In this document: in pieces, positions 42,224 to 42,923 of the stretch
Layout: each line of letters opens with the position of its first letter
Position numbering within the stretch: the first letter of the stretch is position 1
Origin: Methanothermococcus sp. SCGC AD-155-C09
GTDB taxonomy: Archaea; AGJL01; Methanococci; Methanococcales; Methanococcaceae
Assembly (NCBI GenBank): GCA_019561555.1
Contig: JAHEQB010000044.1
Coordinates: 1-42,923, forward strand
Direction: 5' to 3'
Length of the DNA stretch: 42,923 bases
The notes under the pieces: model-generated
The model's database searches: none
The model's input: only the letters and a program-made list of their open reading frames with translations
What the model was told of the DNA's origin: nothing
Made by a program: the position numbers and the translations under genes

Positions 42224-42923
42224 TATAGTCAAGAACATAATTCTCTAAACTCATAACCTAAAAATTTATTAATAACTCCCTGCAAATGATATAGATTTTG
42301 TTAATTTTTTGAAAGATTTAGATATTATTTCCTTTAATTTTTTTATATTCAATGGGGATTCCTCAGAAATGTATCTTTTAACACTTTTCCAAACATATTC
42401 TATAGGATTCAAATCTGGAGAGTAAGGAGGGAGATATACTAACTGGATATCCAGTTTCTCAGATTCTTCTTTAACCTTCTTTGCATGATGAGTTTTAAAA
42501 TTATCTAAGATAATAACAATTCTCTTCTCAGGATTAACCTCTCTTATCTTCCGGAGAAAAGATATAAAGTCTTCAATCCTGTTACTATCTGGGAAATCCA
42601 CCACACCCTTTCCATTTAAAGGATAGAATCCTATAACTTTAACTTTAAGATAAGTAGCAACTTTTCTAAGGATCCAGTCCTTCCAGAATCTTGTTCTATT
42701 TACATTTCCTTCAACTGCCATCTCATCGATGAATCCAACTATTATATCATTGATTTCTACATTATTCAAGTTTTTTTTAAAATCTCTTAGCATTATCCCT
42801 TTTCTATAATCTTTCTGATAGACCTTAGTATATTTCATGCCAAAAGATCTTAGAATCCTTCTGACATATGGTATAATGAGTATTTTATTCCAAATTTTTC
42901 TCTAATTAACTTCTGTATTTCTT
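42224..42923 (-). mobile_element. IS630-family insertion sequence, partial (runs off the window)
   Basis: The element begins at TATAGTCAAGAACATAAT (42224-42241), then CTCTAAACTCATAACC. The transposase stop codon follows 27 bp later, so this is its terminal inverted repeat. The terminal TA fits TA-target insertion typical of IS630/Tc1. The other end lies beyond 42923. This end is the reference that ties the dispersed MITEs to a transposase. Confidence 0.75.
42269..42923 (-). pseudogene. IS630-family transposase, frameshifted and partial
   Basis: The readable C-terminal part (189 residues) is the DDE catalytic domain: FIDEMAVEGN (first Asp region), IVIILDNFKTHHAKKV (second Asp) and LPPYSPDLNPIEYVWKSVKR (Glu), the IS630 signature. 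Upstream of the apparent ATG at 42838 the frame continues as YVRRILRSFGMKY, but the rest of the N-terminal helix-turn-helix (EIQKLIREKFGIKYSLYH) is in another frame. The two join cleanly if the AT in CATATGTC is an extra dinucleotide. So this copy is probably dead, unless the element uses programmed frameshifting. The protein's N-terminus lies outside the window. Confidence 0.82.

Overview
This window is chromosomal DNA from a methanogenic archaeon, most likely a member of the Methanococcales (Methanothermococcus/Methanotorris/Methanocaldococcus type). The reasons are extreme A+T richness between genes, GGTG-type ribosome binding sites, archaeal information-processing genes (aIF2-alpha, Nop10, TFS, RIO2, a COG1107 DHH protein), methanogen cofactor and carbon genes (CofE, CdhD, CdhE, the DUF39/NIL-ferredoxin homocysteine pair, GGGP synthase), class III (QxSxE) pilins, and a textbook archaeal tRNA-Sec, which marks a selenocysteine user.

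Layout. 1-807: a possible structured RNA at the left edge, then degenerate repeats. 808-4677 (minus): GGGP synthase, 3-dehydroquinate synthase II, 6-phospho-3-hexuloisomerase, CofE. 4861-8633 (plus): membrane protein, small winged-helix regulator, three tandem class III pilins and a 610-residue GT-C-like membrane protein, which look like one surface-appendage locus. 8630-9649 (minus): DHH phosphoesterase. 10650-14316 (plus): cdhD and cdhE, split by 1 kb of repeat-derived DNA. 14434-16046: tRNA-Gln, DUF166 protein, TFS and a Nudix hydrolase. 16250-22226: three secreted surface proteins around pyrH and a DUF2116 gene. 22544-23645: tRNA-Sec and an unidentified protein. 24033-24585: a decayed gene. 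24989-31027 (minus): RIO2, NIL-ferredoxin, a stalked surface protein and DUF39-CBS sulfurtransferase, with a 1.4 kb nest of mobile repeats inside. 32109-40765: COG1107 RecJ-like protein, TIM-barrel protein, BioW, CbiB, DUF530-like protein, Nop10 and aIF2-alpha. 41312-41917: fumarase beta subunit. 42224-42923: the end of an IS630-family element with a frameshifted transposase.

Main unexpected structure. Most long intergenic gaps are filled by one dispersed family of roughly 300-340 bp non-coding elements. The best copies (17344-17670, 31356-31674, 27300-27604, 26577-26919) have inverted ends beginning TATAGT(C/T)AAGAACATAAT, matching the terminal sequence of the IS630 element at 42224. They share a conserved core with a C-tract on one strand and G-tracts on the other, joined to a long A/T arm. 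They are best read as MITEs mobilised by an IS630/Tc1-type transposase. Several genes (pyrH, the 19963 surface gene, the 29335 surface gene, GGGP synthase) carry a copy of the terminal motif 15-80 bp upstream of their start, so the ends may act as promoters. The elements also separate genes that would be expected to work together (cdhD/cdhE; DUF39/NIL-ferredoxin).

All calls are from reading the sequence and the supplied translations; no database search was possible.
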